From an uncultured Eubacteriales bacterium (GTDB lineage: Bacteria; Bacillota; Clostridia; Christensenellales; Aristaeellaceae): DNA of 55,692 bases. Position 1 is the stretch's first letter; every line of letters starts with the position of its first letter. Position numbers and translations under genes: made by a program. Shown in pieces: positions 33,832-42,246 of this stretch. The stretch spans positions 1 through 55,692 of the forward strand of contig OMZP01000029.1 in the NCBI GenBank assembly GCA_900315585.1, given 5' to 3'. The notes beneath the pieces are model-generated. The model was not told where the DNA came from. It was given only the letters and a program-made list of their open reading frames with translations, and searched no databases.

Positions 33832-34182
33832 TTACGCTCGAATGTCCCTCAGGCAATCCTCGCAAAACGCCTTGAGCGGTGGGATGCCCTCGTGGATGAC
33901 CTCCCAGATCACGTCCCGATCCATGCTCATGTACTGGTGGGCAAACCAGTTCCGCATCCCGCGGATGTGCTTCCAAGGAATCTGCGGATTGTCGTCGACA
34001 AACGCCTCCGAAAGATGCTTCGCGAGCTCGCCGATCTGCTGGATCGGCATCGAGACCGCGTTGCGATAGACCGGGTCTGTCATGAACGTCTCCCGATCAT
34101 CCCCGAAGCGCGTCACCGCGCTGTCGATCTCCTCGCAATAGCGGCGCATGTGCCGGACAATGCTCGCGTCCCTATCGTTCAT
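33832..34182 (-). CDS. hepT: HepT-like ribonuclease toxin
   Basis: This 116-residue protein belongs to the HEPN/DUF86 family. The catalytic RNase motif R-x4-6-H is visible near residues 85-92 as RNWFAHQY, with the final Tyr that MntA modifies. SMPIQQIGELAKHLSEAF and PQIPWKHIRGM are typical of HepT. Unmodified HepT cleaves RNA; the partner MntA inactivates it by adding AMP to the Tyr. It overlaps the mntA-like gene by 11 bases, with the antitoxin first. Confidence 0.88.
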   Translation of the reverse strand: MNDRDASIVRHMRRYCEEIDSAVTRFGDDRETFMTDPVYRNAVSMPIQQIGELAKHLSEAFVDDNPQIPWKHIRGMRNWFAHQYMSMDRDVIWEVIHEGIPPLKAFCEDCLRDIRA

Positions 34183-34465
34183 AGAGCGTCACCTCGTCCC
34201 GCTGGATCCGCGTGAGGAAGCCGGCCTCCGCGCCCGCCGTCGTCACCAAATCCAGTTCCTTCCCCAGCGCATCCCGAAGATCGCTGTAGAGCCCGCCGAT
34301 GGCCCAGCCTCCGGCCATGCCCGCCCGATCGATCAGCAGGTCGATATCGCTGTCCTCCGTCGCCTCGCCGCGGGCGTAGGAACCGAACAGGGACATGCGC
34401 TTCACCCCATAGGACGCGGCGATGGGCGACGCGATGTTGCGTATCTGGTTGATGCTGTAGACCAT
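34172..34465 (-). CDS. mntA: MntA-like nucleotidyltransferase antitoxin
   Basis: This 97-residue minimal nucleotidyltransferase has the motif GS-x10-DxD as GSYARGEATEDSDIDLLID (about residues 28-46) and the third acidic residue in KELDLVT. Such antitoxins AMPylate the HepT Tyr and so neutralise it. The start has GGAAGGAGG about eight bases upstream. It forms a two-gene unit with hepT. No phage genes lie beside it, but such pairs often protect mobile or genomic islands. Confidence 0.88.
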   Translation of the reverse strand: MVYSINQIRNIASPIAASYGVKRMSLFGSYARGEATEDSDIDLLIDRAGMAGGWAIGGLYSDLRDALGKELDLVTTAGAEAGFLTRIQRDEVTLYER

Positions 34466-34546
34466 GTGCTTCCTCCTTCCCGCGCTTCGATCCAGCTATA
34501 GTTTAACATAATCGCAATGGCCCGGTCAAGTGTTGCCAATACGAAC

Positions 34547-34576
34547 GTATAAAACCGTCGCGCCGCGTTCAAAATA
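34547..34576 (+). promoter_or_regulatory. Possible forespore sigma-G promoter of the spoVA operon
   Basis: GTATA (34547-34551) fits the known sigma-G -35 pattern (GHATR). After 18 bases CAAAATA (34570-34576) differs at one position from the CATNHTA -10 pattern. The position, about 30 bases before the first small frame, fits; spoVA operons are sigma-G dependent in Bacillus. Confidence 0.35.
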
Positions 34577-34606
34577 GGGACAAATCCCGTTTGAAGGGGC
34601 GATTTT

Positions 34607-34729
34607 ATGAACAGACGACCACTGCCACCCATGGCGGAGCCGGACATACCGGCGCAGATCACGGAGATTCGCATGGCGGAGCGTTCAGCGGGGCACGAGC
34701 AGCGCAACGGCCGGGAGGCGGGCGCATGA
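34607..34729 (+). CDS. Small 40-residue frame coupled to spoVAC
   Basis: A short frame starts at an ATG with GAAGGGG about eight bases upstream and ends in the ATGA overlap with spoVAC. It encodes MNRRPLPPMAEPDIPAQITE and a charged tail without hydrophobic segments. I do not recognise it. Good initiation signals and exact coupling suggest it is translated, perhaps as a leader peptide or a small spore protein; chance cannot be excluded. Confidence 0.45.
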   Translation: MNRRPLPPMAEPDIPAQITEIRMAERSAGHEQRNGREAGA

Positions 34730-35184
34730 GCCGCGTGCCGTTCACGCCGGAGCAGTACAGCGAGCTGGTCTCGAAGCTGACGCCGCCCAGCCGGATGCTG
34801 CGGGGCTACCTGCGTGCCTTCTGGGTCGGCGGGCTGATCTGCGCCGTCGGCCAGGCGCTGACGCTGTGGGCGGAGACGCTGAACCTGGGCGAAACGACCG
34901 CGCCGATGTTCACCACCAGCGTGCTGGTGTTCCTCGGCACCACGCTGACGGGCCTGGGCGTGTACGACCGCATCGGCAAGTACGCCGGCGCGGGCTCGGC
35001 CATCCCGGTGACGGGCTTTGCCAACAGCATGGCGGCCCCGGCCATCGAATTCCAGCGGGAGGGCGCGATCATGGGCGTGGGCGCGCGGCTGTTCACGCTG
35101 GCGGGGCCGGTGCTGGCCTACGGCATCAGCGCGTCGGTGGCCGTGGGCATCGTCTACTGGCTGGTGAGGGGGTGGGTGCTGTGA
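34726..35184 (+). CDS. spoVAC: Stage V sporulation protein AC
   Basis: This 152-residue membrane protein is part of the SpoVA channel that moves dipicolinic acid into the forespore and out during germination. It has about four hydrophobic segments, beginning FWVGGLICAVGQAL and including the typical YAGAGSAIPVTGFANSMAAPAIEF loop. GGGAGG lies seven bases before the ATG at 34726. It overlaps the small frame upstream (ATGA) and spoVAD downstream (GTGA), so the operon is tightly coupled. Confidence 0.95.
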   Translation: MSRVPFTPEQYSELVSKLTPPSRMLRGYLRAFWVGGLICAVGQALTLWAETLNLGETTAPMFTTSVLVFLGTTLTGLGVYDRIGKYAGAGSAIPVTGFANSMAAPAIEFQREGAIMGVGARLFTLAGPVLAYGISASVAVGIVYWLVRGWVL

Positions 35185-36197
35185 GCCGCGTCGGCAGTCA
35201 GACCTTCCTCTACCGGCAGCCGCCCGTCGTCGCCGCCCATGCCAGCATCTGCGGGCCCAAGGAGGGCAAGGGACCCCTGTCCGCCTGGTTCGACGAGGTG
35301 CTTCAGGACGACCTGCTGGGCCAGAAGAGCTGGGAGCTGGCGGAGATGGAGATGGTGCGGCGGTGCGTACAGTCGGCGCTGAACGCGGCCCGCATCACCG
35401 ACGAACAGGCCCAGGCCATGCTGGGCGGCGACCTGAACAACCAGATCATCGCCTCGTCCTTCGCGGCGCGGGCCCTGGGCGTGCCCTTCATCGGGCTGTA
35501 TGGGGCCTGCTCCACCTTCGTGCAGGCGCTGGTGCTGGGCTCGGCGCTGATCGACGGCGGCTTCCTGGACAACGCGGTGTGCGTCGCCTCCAGCCATTAC
35601 TGCACCGCCGAACGCCAGTTCCGCTTCCCGCTGGAGCTGGGCACCCAGCGCCCGCCCCAGGCCAGCTGGACGGCCACGGCCTGCGGCTGCGCGCTGCTGG
35701 AGAGGCCGGAGAAGCCCGGCGGGCTGCGGGTCACCGCCGGTACGGTGGGCCGGATCATCGACCTGAACGTCTCCGACGCGAACCACATGGGCGCGGCCAT
35801 GGCCCCGGCGGTGTTCGACTGCCTGGCTGCCCATATGGCCGACACGGGCAAAACCGCATGCGACTACGACCTGATCGCCACCGGCGACCTGGGCTGGATC
35901 GGGCGGGACCTGCTGCTGGAGCTGGCCAGCGCGGCGGGGCTCGAGCTGCCGCCGGAGAAGCTGATTGACTGCGGCGCGAGCCTGTTCTACCAGGAGCAGG
36001 ATGCCCACGCCGGGGGCAGCGGCTGCGGCTGCGTGGCCTCGGTGGCCTGCGGGTGGCTGATGAAGCGGCTGGAGGCCGGAGACATCCAAAGGCTGCTGCT
36101 CATCGGCAGCGGAGCCATGTTCTCCCCCACCTCCAGCCAGCAGGCCCAGAGCGTGCCGGGCATCGCCTATGCCGCGGCCATCGAAAGGGAGGATTAG
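35181..36197 (+). CDS. spoVAD: Stage V sporulation protein AD
   Basis: This 338-residue protein has the thiolase-like fold of SpoVAD, which binds dipicolinic acid at the spore inner membrane. Typical stretches are VVAAHASICGPKEGKGPLS, IGLYGACSTFVQALVLGS, VASSHYCTAERQFRFPLE, and TGDLGWIGRDLL. The start is a GTG at 35181 within the GTGA overlap with spoVAC; the frame is open much further upstream, but that part is a shadow of spoVAC. spoVAE follows directly. Confidence 0.95.
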   Translation: MSRVGSQTFLYRQPPVVAAHASICGPKEGKGPLSAWFDEVLQDDLLGQKSWELAEMEMVRRCVQSALNAARITDEQAQAMLGGDLNNQIIASSFAARALGVPFIGLYGACSTFVQALVLGSALIDGGFLDNAVCVASSHYCTAERQFRFPLELGTQRPPQASWTATACGCALLERPEKPGGLRVTAGTVGRIIDLNVSDANHMGAAMAPAVFDCLAAHMADTGKTACDYDLIATGDLGWIGRDLLLELASAAGLELPPEKLIDCGASLFYQEQDAHAGGSGCGCVASVACGWLMKRLEAGDIQRLLLIGSGAMFSPTSSQQAQSVPGIAYAAAIERED

Positions 36198-36566
36198 ATG
36201 GACACTGTCTGGCTATTCGTGAAGGCCTTTGTTGTCGGCGGGCTGATCTGCGACATCGGCCAGCTGCTCATCATGCGCACGAAGCTGACCAACGCCCGCA
36301 TCCTGGTGCTGTTCGTGGTGAGCGGCGTGGTGCTCACGGGGCTGGGGCTCTACAAGCCGCTGGTGGACTTCGCCGGGGCCGGGGCCACGGTGCCGCTGAC
36401 GGGCTTCGGCTATTCCCTGGCCATGGGCGCCATCGAGGCCGTGAACCGCTACGGCTTCTGGGGCGCGTTCGTGGGCGGGCTCACCCGCACCGCCGCAGGC
36501 ATCACCGCCGCCATCGTGTTCGGGCTGATCAACGCGCTGATTTTTAAGCCCCACGCGAAACCCTGA
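36198..36566 (+). CDS. spoVAE: Stage V sporulation protein AE (SpoVAEb type)
   Basis: This 122-residue protein has about four membrane segments and the same motifs as spoVAC in short form (VGGLICDIGQLLIM, FAGAGATVPLTGFGYSLAMGAIEAV). It completes the minimal clostridial spoVAC-AD-AE set. AGGGAGG precedes the ATG, which follows the spoVAD stop directly. The stop codon lies inside a 19-bp hairpin shared with the convergent gene. Confidence 0.93.
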   Translation: MDTVWLFVKAFVVGGLICDIGQLLIMRTKLTNARILVLFVVSGVVLTGLGLYKPLVDFAGAGATVPLTGFGYSLAMGAIEAVNRYGFWGAFVGGLTRTAAGITAAIVFGLINALIFKPHAKP

Positions 36567-36604
36567 ATGAACGAGGCTGCCGTATGGCAGCCTCGTTCAT
36601 TCAG
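36563..36604. terminator. Shared bidirectional terminator holding both stop codons
   Basis: Positions 36563-36581 pair perfectly with 36586-36604 over 19 bp with a GTAT loop. The spoVAE stop (36564-36566) and the stop of the convergent methyltransferase gene (36603-36601) are both inside the stem. There is no long T-run. Confidence 0.75.
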
Positions 36605-37368
36605 GATTCTCTCATCAACTCATACATCATGATCCCGGCGGCGACGGCGGCGTTCAGGGATTCCGCACCGCCCCGCATGGGCAGCTTCACCAGGGCGGTG
36701 GCGGCCTCGCGGGTGGCGACGGAGATGCCCCGCGCCTCGTTGCCGATCACCAGGGTAAAGCGCGTGCCAGGGTCGGGCCGGTGGTAGAAGTCCGCGCCGT
36801 TGAGGTCGCTGGCGAGGACAGCATAACCCCGCGCCTTCAACGCTTCGAGGGCTTCCGCCAGGTCTTCTACCGTCATGAAGGGCACCCGGAAGCCGGAGCC
36901 CATGGCCGCGCGCTGGACCTTCGGCGACAGCGGGTCGGCACAGGCCCCGCCGAACAGGATGCCGGAAAAGCCCGCAGCGTCGGCGGTGCGCCAGATAGTG
37001 CCCACGTTGCCGGGGTCCTGCACGCCGTCCAGGGCGACGATTCTCGCGGGAGCCTCGGATAGCGGCAACGGCGCGGGCAGGTCGAAGGACGCGCAGATGC
37101 CCTGGGGGGTCCTGGTCTCGCAGACGGCCTCCAGCAGGCTCCTGGGCACGGCATAAGCCCGCGCGCCGTGGGCTTCCAGCTCCGCCGCCAGGGCCGCGCT
37201 GCCCTCGTCCGCCAGCACGTCGTGGATGCGCAGGTCGCACTTCAGCGCCTCCCGGAGCATGACCTCCCCCTCCACCAGAAAGCGCCCCGACGCCTCCCGT
37301 CCCTTGCGGGTGGCGAGGGCCTTCAGGGTCTTGATCGTGGGGTTTTTCGCGCTCGTGATGGTTTCCAT
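36601..37368 (-). CDS. TrmH/SpoU family RNA 2'-O-methyltransferase
   Basis: This 255-residue enzyme has an N-terminal substrate-binding domain (about 5-95; ITSAKNPTIKTLKALATRKGREASGRFLVEG) and a SPOUT knot domain with the three motifs: VALDGVQDPGNVGTIWRTADAAG, FTLVIGNEARGIS and VKLPMRGGAESLNAAVAAGI. It methylates a ribose in tRNA or 23S rRNA; the RlmB-like group is likely but the target cannot be read from the sequence. GGGAGGT precedes the ATG. comF and recD2 lie upstream on the same strand. Confidence 0.92.
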   Translation of the reverse strand: METITSAKNPTIKTLKALATRKGREASGRFLVEGEVMLREALKCDLRIHDVLADEGSAALAAELEAHGARAYAVPRSLLEAVCETRTPQGICASFDLPAPLPLSEAPARIVALDGVQDPGNVGTIWRTADAAGFSGILFGGACADPLSPKVQRAAMGSGFRVPFMTVEDLAEALEALKARGYAVLASDLNGADFYHRPDPGTRFTLVIGNEARGISVATREAATALVKLPMRGGAESLNAAVAAGIMMYELMRES

Positions 37369-37383
37369 GGGGACCTCCCGAGA

Positions 37384-38061
37384 TTATTCTTCGTTTTCAC
37401 CCGCCAGTGCGAAGCAGAGCAGGCAGACGGACTTCGCGCCGCCGTCCCGGAGGACCTGGGCGCAGGCGTTGGCGGTGGCCCCGGTGGTGCACACGTCGTC
37501 CACCAGCAGCACCCGCTTGCCCCGCACGTCCCCGGCCAGGGCGAAGGCCCCGTCCAGGTTCCGAAGGCGCTCCCTGACGGAGAGCCGCGCCTGCTGGCGG
37601 GTGTTGCGCACGCGCTTCACGGCCAGGCGCACGGGCAGCTCGAGGATCGCGGCGGTGTCAAGGGCCAGCAGCTCCGCGTGGTTGAAGTCGCGCCTGCGCT
37701 GCCGCCTGGGGTGCATCGGCACGGGCACGATCACGTCCGCCCCGGTGGGCTGGATGAAGCCATAGGCGCGGGCCATGCCCTTCGCCATGATCGGCGAAAG
37801 CCGGGTCACGCCCCGGTATTTCAGGTTGCGCACCAGGCCGCTGGCCGGTCCGCCGTAGTGATAGCCGTAGGCCGCGCCGTCGAACAGCCCGCCCTTCGGC
37901 GGCTGTCCCGCGCCCACCCACCGGCTGGCCAGCTCCTGCCGACAGCTCTCGCACAGCCAGTCCCGGGGAAAACCGGCGTGGCTCCCGCAGCCCATGCACA
38001 CGGCATTCCGGGGATAGATCAGCCCCAGCAGCCCGTCCGCCGCCAACGTCCGGGCGCTCAT
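37384..38061 (-). CDS. comF: ComF family protein (phosphoribosyltransferase-like)
   Basis: This 225-residue protein has an N-terminal zinc finger (CMGCGSHAGFPRDWLCESC, residues about 22-40) and a C-terminal phosphoribosyltransferase-like domain with the PRPP loop VLLVDDVCTTGATA. ComF takes part in DNA uptake during natural transformation in Bacillus and binds PriA and DNA. The ATG at 38061 overlaps the recD2 stop (ATGA); the frame continues upstream only as a shadow of recD2. Coupling to recD2 hints at a shared role in DNA processing. Confidence 0.92.
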   Translation of the reverse strand: MSARTLAADGLLGLIYPRNAVCMGCGSHAGFPRDWLCESCRQELASRWVGAGQPPKGGLFDGAAYGYHYGGPASGLVRNLKYRGVTRLSPIMAKGMARAYGFIQPTGADVIVPVPMHPRRQRRRDFNHAELLALDTAAILELPVRLAVKRVRNTRQQARLSVRERLRNLDGAFALAGDVRGKRVLLVDDVCTTGATANACAQVLRDGGAKSVCLLCFALAGENEE

Positions 38062-40250
38062 GCCTGGGCCCTCAGCCGCGCGTCCAGGGCGCTGTATCGG
38101 CGGGTGATGTGGTTGTTGTCCACCATGGCCCGCACGCAGCCCTCCCGGCCCACGATCACCACCAGGCGCTTGGCCCGAGTGACGGCGGTGTAGAGCAGGT
38201 TCCGGGTCATCAGCATTGGCGGCCCACTGACCAGCGGCAGCACCACCGCGTCGAACTCGCTGCCCTGGCTCTTGTGCACGGACATGCAGTAGGCCAGCTC
38301 CAGATCGTCCAGCAGCGATTCGTCGTACTCTGCCACGCGGCCGTCGTCGAACTCCACAGTCAGGGCTTTGGCCCGCCGGTCCACGGCCAGGATGTAGCCG
38401 ATGTCGCCGTTGAACACGCCCTCGCCCTCCTCGCCGGAGCGATCCCAGACCAGGTCGTAGTTGTTGCGCACCTGCATCACCTTGTCCCCCCGGCGGAAAA
38501 CCGCGCCGCCGTGGGCGATCTCCGGCTTGTCCCCCGGCGGGTTCAGCGCCTGCTGCAACAGGGCGTTCAGGGCGAACACGCCCACGTCCCCCCGCTTCAT
38601 CGGGGCCATCACCTGGATGTCCCGCAGGGAGTCCAGGCCCATGTAGTTGGGCAGGCGCTTCTGCACCAGCGCCACCACGGAACTCGCCACCTCGGCGGGT
38701 GCCTGGCGGCGCTCCAGGAAGAAATCGGTGCCCTTGGTGCGGATCAGCGGGTATTCGCCCCGGTTGATCCGGTGGGCGTTCAGCACGATCTGGCTCTCCC
38801 CCGCCTGGCGGAAGATCTCCGTCAGCCGCACCACCCGCAGGGTGTCGGAGGCGATCAGGTCCTTCAGCACGTTCCCCGCGCCCACGCTGGGCAGCTGGTC
38901 CACGTCCCCCACCAGCAGAAGCCGCGTGCCGGGGCGCAGGGCGCAGAGCAGGGAGCGCATCAGGAACACGTCCACCATGCTCATCTCGTCCACGATCACC
39001 ACGTCGGCGTCCAGCGGGTTGTCCTCGTCCCGGGCGAAGCCCTGCTGCTCGCCGTTGTATTCCAAGAGCCGGTGGATGGTTCGCGCCGGGCAGCCGGTGG
39101 CCTCGCTCATGCGCTTGGCGGCGCGGCCCGTGGGGGCGCAGAGCTCCACATCCCCCAGCTGGCGCATCAGCCGGATGATGACGTTGATGGAGGTGGTCTT
39201 GCCGGTGCCGGGGCCGCCGGTGATGACGCACACGCCCTCCATCAGCGCCGCCAGGGCCGCCTGGCGCTGCTCCTCGCAGAGGGCAACGCCCAGCTCCTTC
39301 TCGTGGCCTTCGATCTGGTTCAGGGCCTCGGCCTCGCTCAGCTTCGGCGGGCGGATGCTCTTTTTCAGCTTCACCAGCAGCCGCGCCGTCTCGCACTCGG
39401 CCCGGTGCAGCCGCGGCAGGTACACCGCCACCTCGTCCCCGATCGTCTCGGCGATCAGTTCGCCCTGCAATATCAGTCCCCGCAGCACGCCCTCCACCAG
39501 CTCCGCCTCGGCGCTCAGCACCTTCGCGGCCTGCTCCAGCAGCAGCTCCCGGGGCAGGTACACGTGACCCGCGCCGTTGGCCGCCTCGGAGAGCACGAAC
39601 TTGATGCCGCTGCGCAGCCGGAACTCCGACTCCCGCCCGAAGCCCAGGCTCATGGCGATCTCGTCGGCGGTGCGGAAGCCCACGCCGTTGATCTCGTCCA
39701 CCAGCCGGTAGGGGTTCGTGCGCAGCACGGTCTCGGTCATCTCCCCGAAGGCCCGGTAGATCTTCATGGACAGGTTCGGGGTGAGGCCGTAGTTTTGCAG
39801 GAAGATCAGGGTGTTGCGCATGCCGTTCTGCTCGGCGAAGGATTCCGCGATCATCGCCGCCCGCTTGGGGCCGATGCCGTCCACCTCCGTCAGCCGCTCC
39901 GGCTCGCTCTCCAGCACGTCCAGGGCCCGCTTGCCGAAGTAGGCCACGATCTGCTTGGCCGTGGCGGGACCCACGCCCTTGATGAGCCCGGAGGCCAGGA
40001 ACCGCTCCACGCCGGACCTGGTCTCCGGCCGCGTGGCCTCATAGGAGGCCACCTTGATCTGCCTGCCGTAGTCCTTGTGTTCGGTGAGCTCGCCGTCGAA
40101 AATGGCGTGCTCGCCGGTGGACAGAAAGGGCATCACGCCCACGGCGCTGATGCGGTTCCGGTCTCCGTCCAAGCGAATGGAGGCCACCGTCCAGCCGTTC
40201 TGGTCGTTGCGAAAGACGATGTCCTCCACGGTGCCCTCGAACTTTGACAT
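38058..40250 (-). CDS. recD2: RecD2 family superfamily 1B DNA helicase
   Basis: This 730-residue helicase has the RecD2 layout: an N-terminal OB-like region (GTVEDIVFRNDQNGWTVASI), helix-hairpin-helix repeats (about 95-190; GIGPKRAAMIAESF), and the ATPase core with Walker A ITGGPGTGKTTS, DExx motif VVIVDEMSMVD, motif III DVDQLPSVGAG and motif VI CMSVHKSQGSEFDAVVLPL. RecD2 unwinds DNA 5' to 3' and helps maintain replication forks. AGGAGGT lies about ten bases before the ATG. No recB or recC is nearby, as expected for this subfamily. Confidence 0.95.
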   Translation of the reverse strand: MSKFEGTVEDIVFRNDQNGWTVASIRLDGDRNRISAVGVMPFLSTGEHAIFDGELTEHKDYGRQIKVASYEATRPETRSGVERFLASGLIKGVGPATAKQIVAYFGKRALDVLESEPERLTEVDGIGPKRAAMIAESFAEQNGMRNTLIFLQNYGLTPNLSMKIYRAFGEMTETVLRTNPYRLVDEINGVGFRTADEIAMSLGFGRESEFRLRSGIKFVLSEAANGAGHVYLPRELLLEQAAKVLSAEAELVEGVLRGLILQGELIAETIGDEVAVYLPRLHRAECETARLLVKLKKSIRPPKLSEAEALNQIEGHEKELGVALCEEQRQAALAALMEGVCVITGGPGTGKTTSINVIIRLMRQLGDVELCAPTGRAAKRMSEATGCPARTIHRLLEYNGEQQGFARDEDNPLDADVVIVDEMSMVDVFLMRSLLCALRPGTRLLLVGDVDQLPSVGAGNVLKDLIASDTLRVVRLTEIFRQAGESQIVLNAHRINRGEYPLIRTKGTDFFLERRQAPAEVASSVVALVQKRLPNYMGLDSLRDIQVMAPMKRGDVGVFALNALLQQALNPPGDKPEIAHGGAVFRRGDKVMQVRNNYDLVWDRSGEEGEGVFNGDIGYILAVDRRAKALTVEFDDGRVAEYDESLLDDLELAYCMSVHKSQGSEFDAVVLPLVSGPPMLMTRNLLYTAVTRAKRLVVIVGREGCVRAMVDNNHITRRYSALDARLRAQA

Positions 40251-40330
40251 GGATGGCGACCTCCTCTCATGTGTAAGCTCATTCGCAGGGGCGACGTTGC
40301 ATCAGAAACTCTGTCCCGTGCCTGCCCTTG

Positions 40331-40494
40331 CCTTCCCCCATGGGGAAGGTGGATTTGGCGGAAAACGCTTGCGTTTTTCGTCAAAGACGGATGAGGTCGA
40401 TTGCGTATAACTGATGGCAGTACGCGCCGACCTCATCCGCCTCGCGAACAGTGGCAAGCCACCGGCTCGGCACCTTCCCCAGAGGGGAAGGCTT
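40331..40494. repeat. Interspersed inverted repeat, CCTCATCCGT family, copy 3 (double)
   Basis: This stretch holds two opposed half-units: CCTTCCCCCATGGGGAAGGT to ACGGATGAGGTCGA (40331-40400), then CGACCTCATCCGCC to CACCTTCCCCAGAGGGGAAG (40428-40490). It fills the recD2-coaX gap of about 280 bases, which has no gene. Confidence 0.65.
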
Positions 40495-40534
40495 TTGGCG
40501 GGCGCCGCGACGGCGCCCCTGCGGGGTTATCCAA

Positions 40535-41311
40535 TTATCTATTCGCTGCGTTCTTCTCGTAGATCAGCCGCAGCCCCTTGAGCGTCAGCAGGCCGTCCAT
40601 CACGTCGATGACGCTGCTCTCCCCGGCCACCAGCACGGCCAGGCCGCCGGTGGCGATGACCTTGATGCCCTCGACGTCCATCTCCTTTTTCATGCGGTTC
40701 ACAAGATACTTGATCTGGCCGATGTAGCCGTAGACGATGCCCGCCTGCATGTTGGAAACGGTGTTGCGCCCGATGGCGGTCTCCGGCTTCACCAGCTCAA
40801 AGCGCGGCAGCTTGGCGGTGCGCTCGGTGAGGGCGTCCGCCGCCAGCTTGAGTCCCGGGCAAATCGCGCCGCCCAGGAACTCGCCTTTGGCGGAGATGGC
40901 GCCGAAGGAGGTGGCGGTGCCGAAGTCGATGGTGATGCACGGCCCGCCGTAGAGCTCGTAGGCCGCCACGGCGTTGGCGATGCGGTCGCTGCCCAGCTCC
41001 CGGGGGTTCTCATACTTGATGTTGATGCCGGTCTTGACGCCGGGCTCGATCTTCATCGGCTCCATGCCGAAGTAGCTGCGGCACATGTGCTCGATGGTGA
41101 AGTTGATCTGGGGCACCACAGAGCTCATCATGATGCCGCTGATCTCGGCCTTGTCGATGCCGAAGTGGTTGAGCAGGTTCATCATGGACATGCCGTATTC
41201 GTCGCTGGTGCGGTTGCGGTTGGTGGCCAGCCGCCAGTACTGCCGCATCTCGGTGCCGTCGAACAGGGCCGATTTGATGTTGGTGTTGCCGATGTCAAGC
41301 GTCAGGATCAT
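40535..41311 (-). CDS. coaX: Type III pantothenate kinase
   Basis: This 258-residue ASKHA-fold kinase makes phosphopantothenate, the first step of coenzyme A synthesis. Motifs: phosphate loop LTLDIGNTNIKSALF (3-17), substrate loop GSDRIANAVAAYELYGGPCITIDFGTATSF split as GSDRIANAV and DFGTATSF, and VIATGGLAVLVA near the end. Type III enzymes need a monovalent cation and are not inhibited by CoA. GGAG precedes the ATG. The next gene upstream encodes a PanT-like transporter with a 12-base gap, so uptake and phosphorylation of pantothenate are linked. Confidence 0.94.
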   Translation of the reverse strand: MILTLDIGNTNIKSALFDGTEMRQYWRLATNRNRTSDEYGMSMMNLLNHFGIDKAEISGIMMSSVVPQINFTIEHMCRSYFGMEPMKIEPGVKTGINIKYENPRELGSDRIANAVAAYELYGGPCITIDFGTATSFGAISAKGEFLGGAICPGLKLAADALTERTAKLPRFELVKPETAIGRNTVSNMQAGIVYGYIGQIKYLVNRMKKEMDVEGIKVIATGGLAVLVAGESSVIDVMDGLLTLKGLRLIYEKNAANR

Positions 41312-41323
41312 GGCGAACGCTCC

Positions 41324-42004
41324 TTACTTTTTGTCGAAGAATCCCGCCTTGGAGAGGGCCGCGCCCACCACGCCGGTGACGACGGTGCTGGTGAGCATCT
41401 CCACCAGGCCGTTCACGCCCACGGAAGCCACGATGTAGGTCAAAAGCCCGCGGCCGGCCATGGAGGACTGCATATATTCGGTGTTGCCAAACAGCCAGAC
41501 CAGGCTGGTCATGAACAGCGCGGTATTCAGAAAGGCGGCGAAAAAGCCGGTGATGGCGCAGGCCGCGTGCACGCTGAGCTGGCTGGCCTCCCGGCGCACG
41601 AAATAGCCGGTGGTATTGCCCTCGGCGTCAGTCAGGCGATGCTTCTTTTCAGGAATCACGATGGACCGCAGCCAGCGGTAGAGAAAGCCCAGCAGCAGGC
41701 CGTCGATCATTCTCGGGAAGAACCGCTGCACAAAGGACAGCACCGGGCTGACCGCCGCCAGCGCCGCGCCCATGCCGGAAAAGCCCAGGATGCCGAAGCA
41801 CTGCAAAAAGCTGATGAGGCCGAAGGCGCCGCCGATCACCGCGCCGCCCAGCGGGCCCATGGCGATGGCCGCGATGGCCATGGGAATCATGTTGAATACG
41901 ATGTGAAGGCCGCCGGGCATCGGGATGTTCACATAGCCCAGCACGATCTGAACGGCCACCAGCAGCGCCAGCAGCACAAAGTTACGGGTAGATAGCTTCT
42001 TCAT
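41324..42004 (-). CDS. panT: ECF transporter S component, PanT-like (pantothenate)
   Basis: This 226-residue membrane protein has about six helices and the ECF S-component features: an N-terminal LALLVAVQIVLGYVNIP and alanine-rich helices (AIAAIAMGPLGGAVIGGAFGL split by Gly). It binds a vitamin and needs the shared EcfAAT module encoded elsewhere. Pantothenate is inferred from its operon with coaX. GGAGGT lies seven bases before the ATG. Residues 110-135 (EKKHRLTDAEGNTTG) form a soluble loop that is longer than usual. Confidence 0.8.
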   Translation of the reverse strand: MKKLSTRNFVLLALLVAVQIVLGYVNIPMPGGLHIVFNMIPMAIAAIAMGPLGGAVIGGAFGLISFLQCFGILGFSGMGAALAAVSPVLSFVQRFFPRMIDGLLLGFLYRWLRSIVIPEKKHRLTDAEGNTTGYFVRREASQLSVHAACAITGFFAAFLNTALFMTSLVWLFGNTEYMQSSMAGRGLLTYIVASVGVNGLVEMLTSTVVTGVVGAALSKAGFFDKK

Positions 42005-42097
42005 TTTTCATACCTCCGTTCGAGTTCACTTAGGATACCCTACGAATTGCCACCAGGGGTTTCCTGTTCGGTTCCGCGGGCGGATACCGACGCGGCT

Positions 42098-42124
42098 ATT
42101 ATAGCATATTTGCCCGCCGTTTGA
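42098..42124 (-). promoter_or_regulatory. Possible promoter of panT-coaX
   Basis: A perfect TATAAT (42103-42098) on the minus strand, with a weak TTCAAA 16 bases upstream. The 90-base leader is GC-rich, but no known riboswitch was recognised in it. Confidence 0.45.
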
Positions 42125-42152
42125 AGCCAATTCATGTTAAAACAGAATTTAC

Positions 42153-42181
42153 TTGTAAACGGGCACAAACGCGACTATAAT
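42153..42181 (+). promoter_or_regulatory. Predicted promoter of the cupin gene
   Basis: TTGTAA (42153-42158), 17 bases, TATAAT (42176-42181), 66 bases before the start codon. Confidence 0.7.
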
Positions 42182-42246
42182 GGTAGGCACACAGGGCGGG
42201 CGTTCCCGCCCAACCCGCGCATACGGGCGGGAAGGAGGTCACAAGT

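Noticed and set aside
38109..40247. Long plus-strand open frame of 712 codons opposite recD2
   Set aside because: It is a shadow frame; the opposite strand has all helicase motifs.
42005..42097. Riboswitch in the panT leader
   Set aside because: The leader is long and GC-rich, but I could not match it to any known riboswitch pattern.
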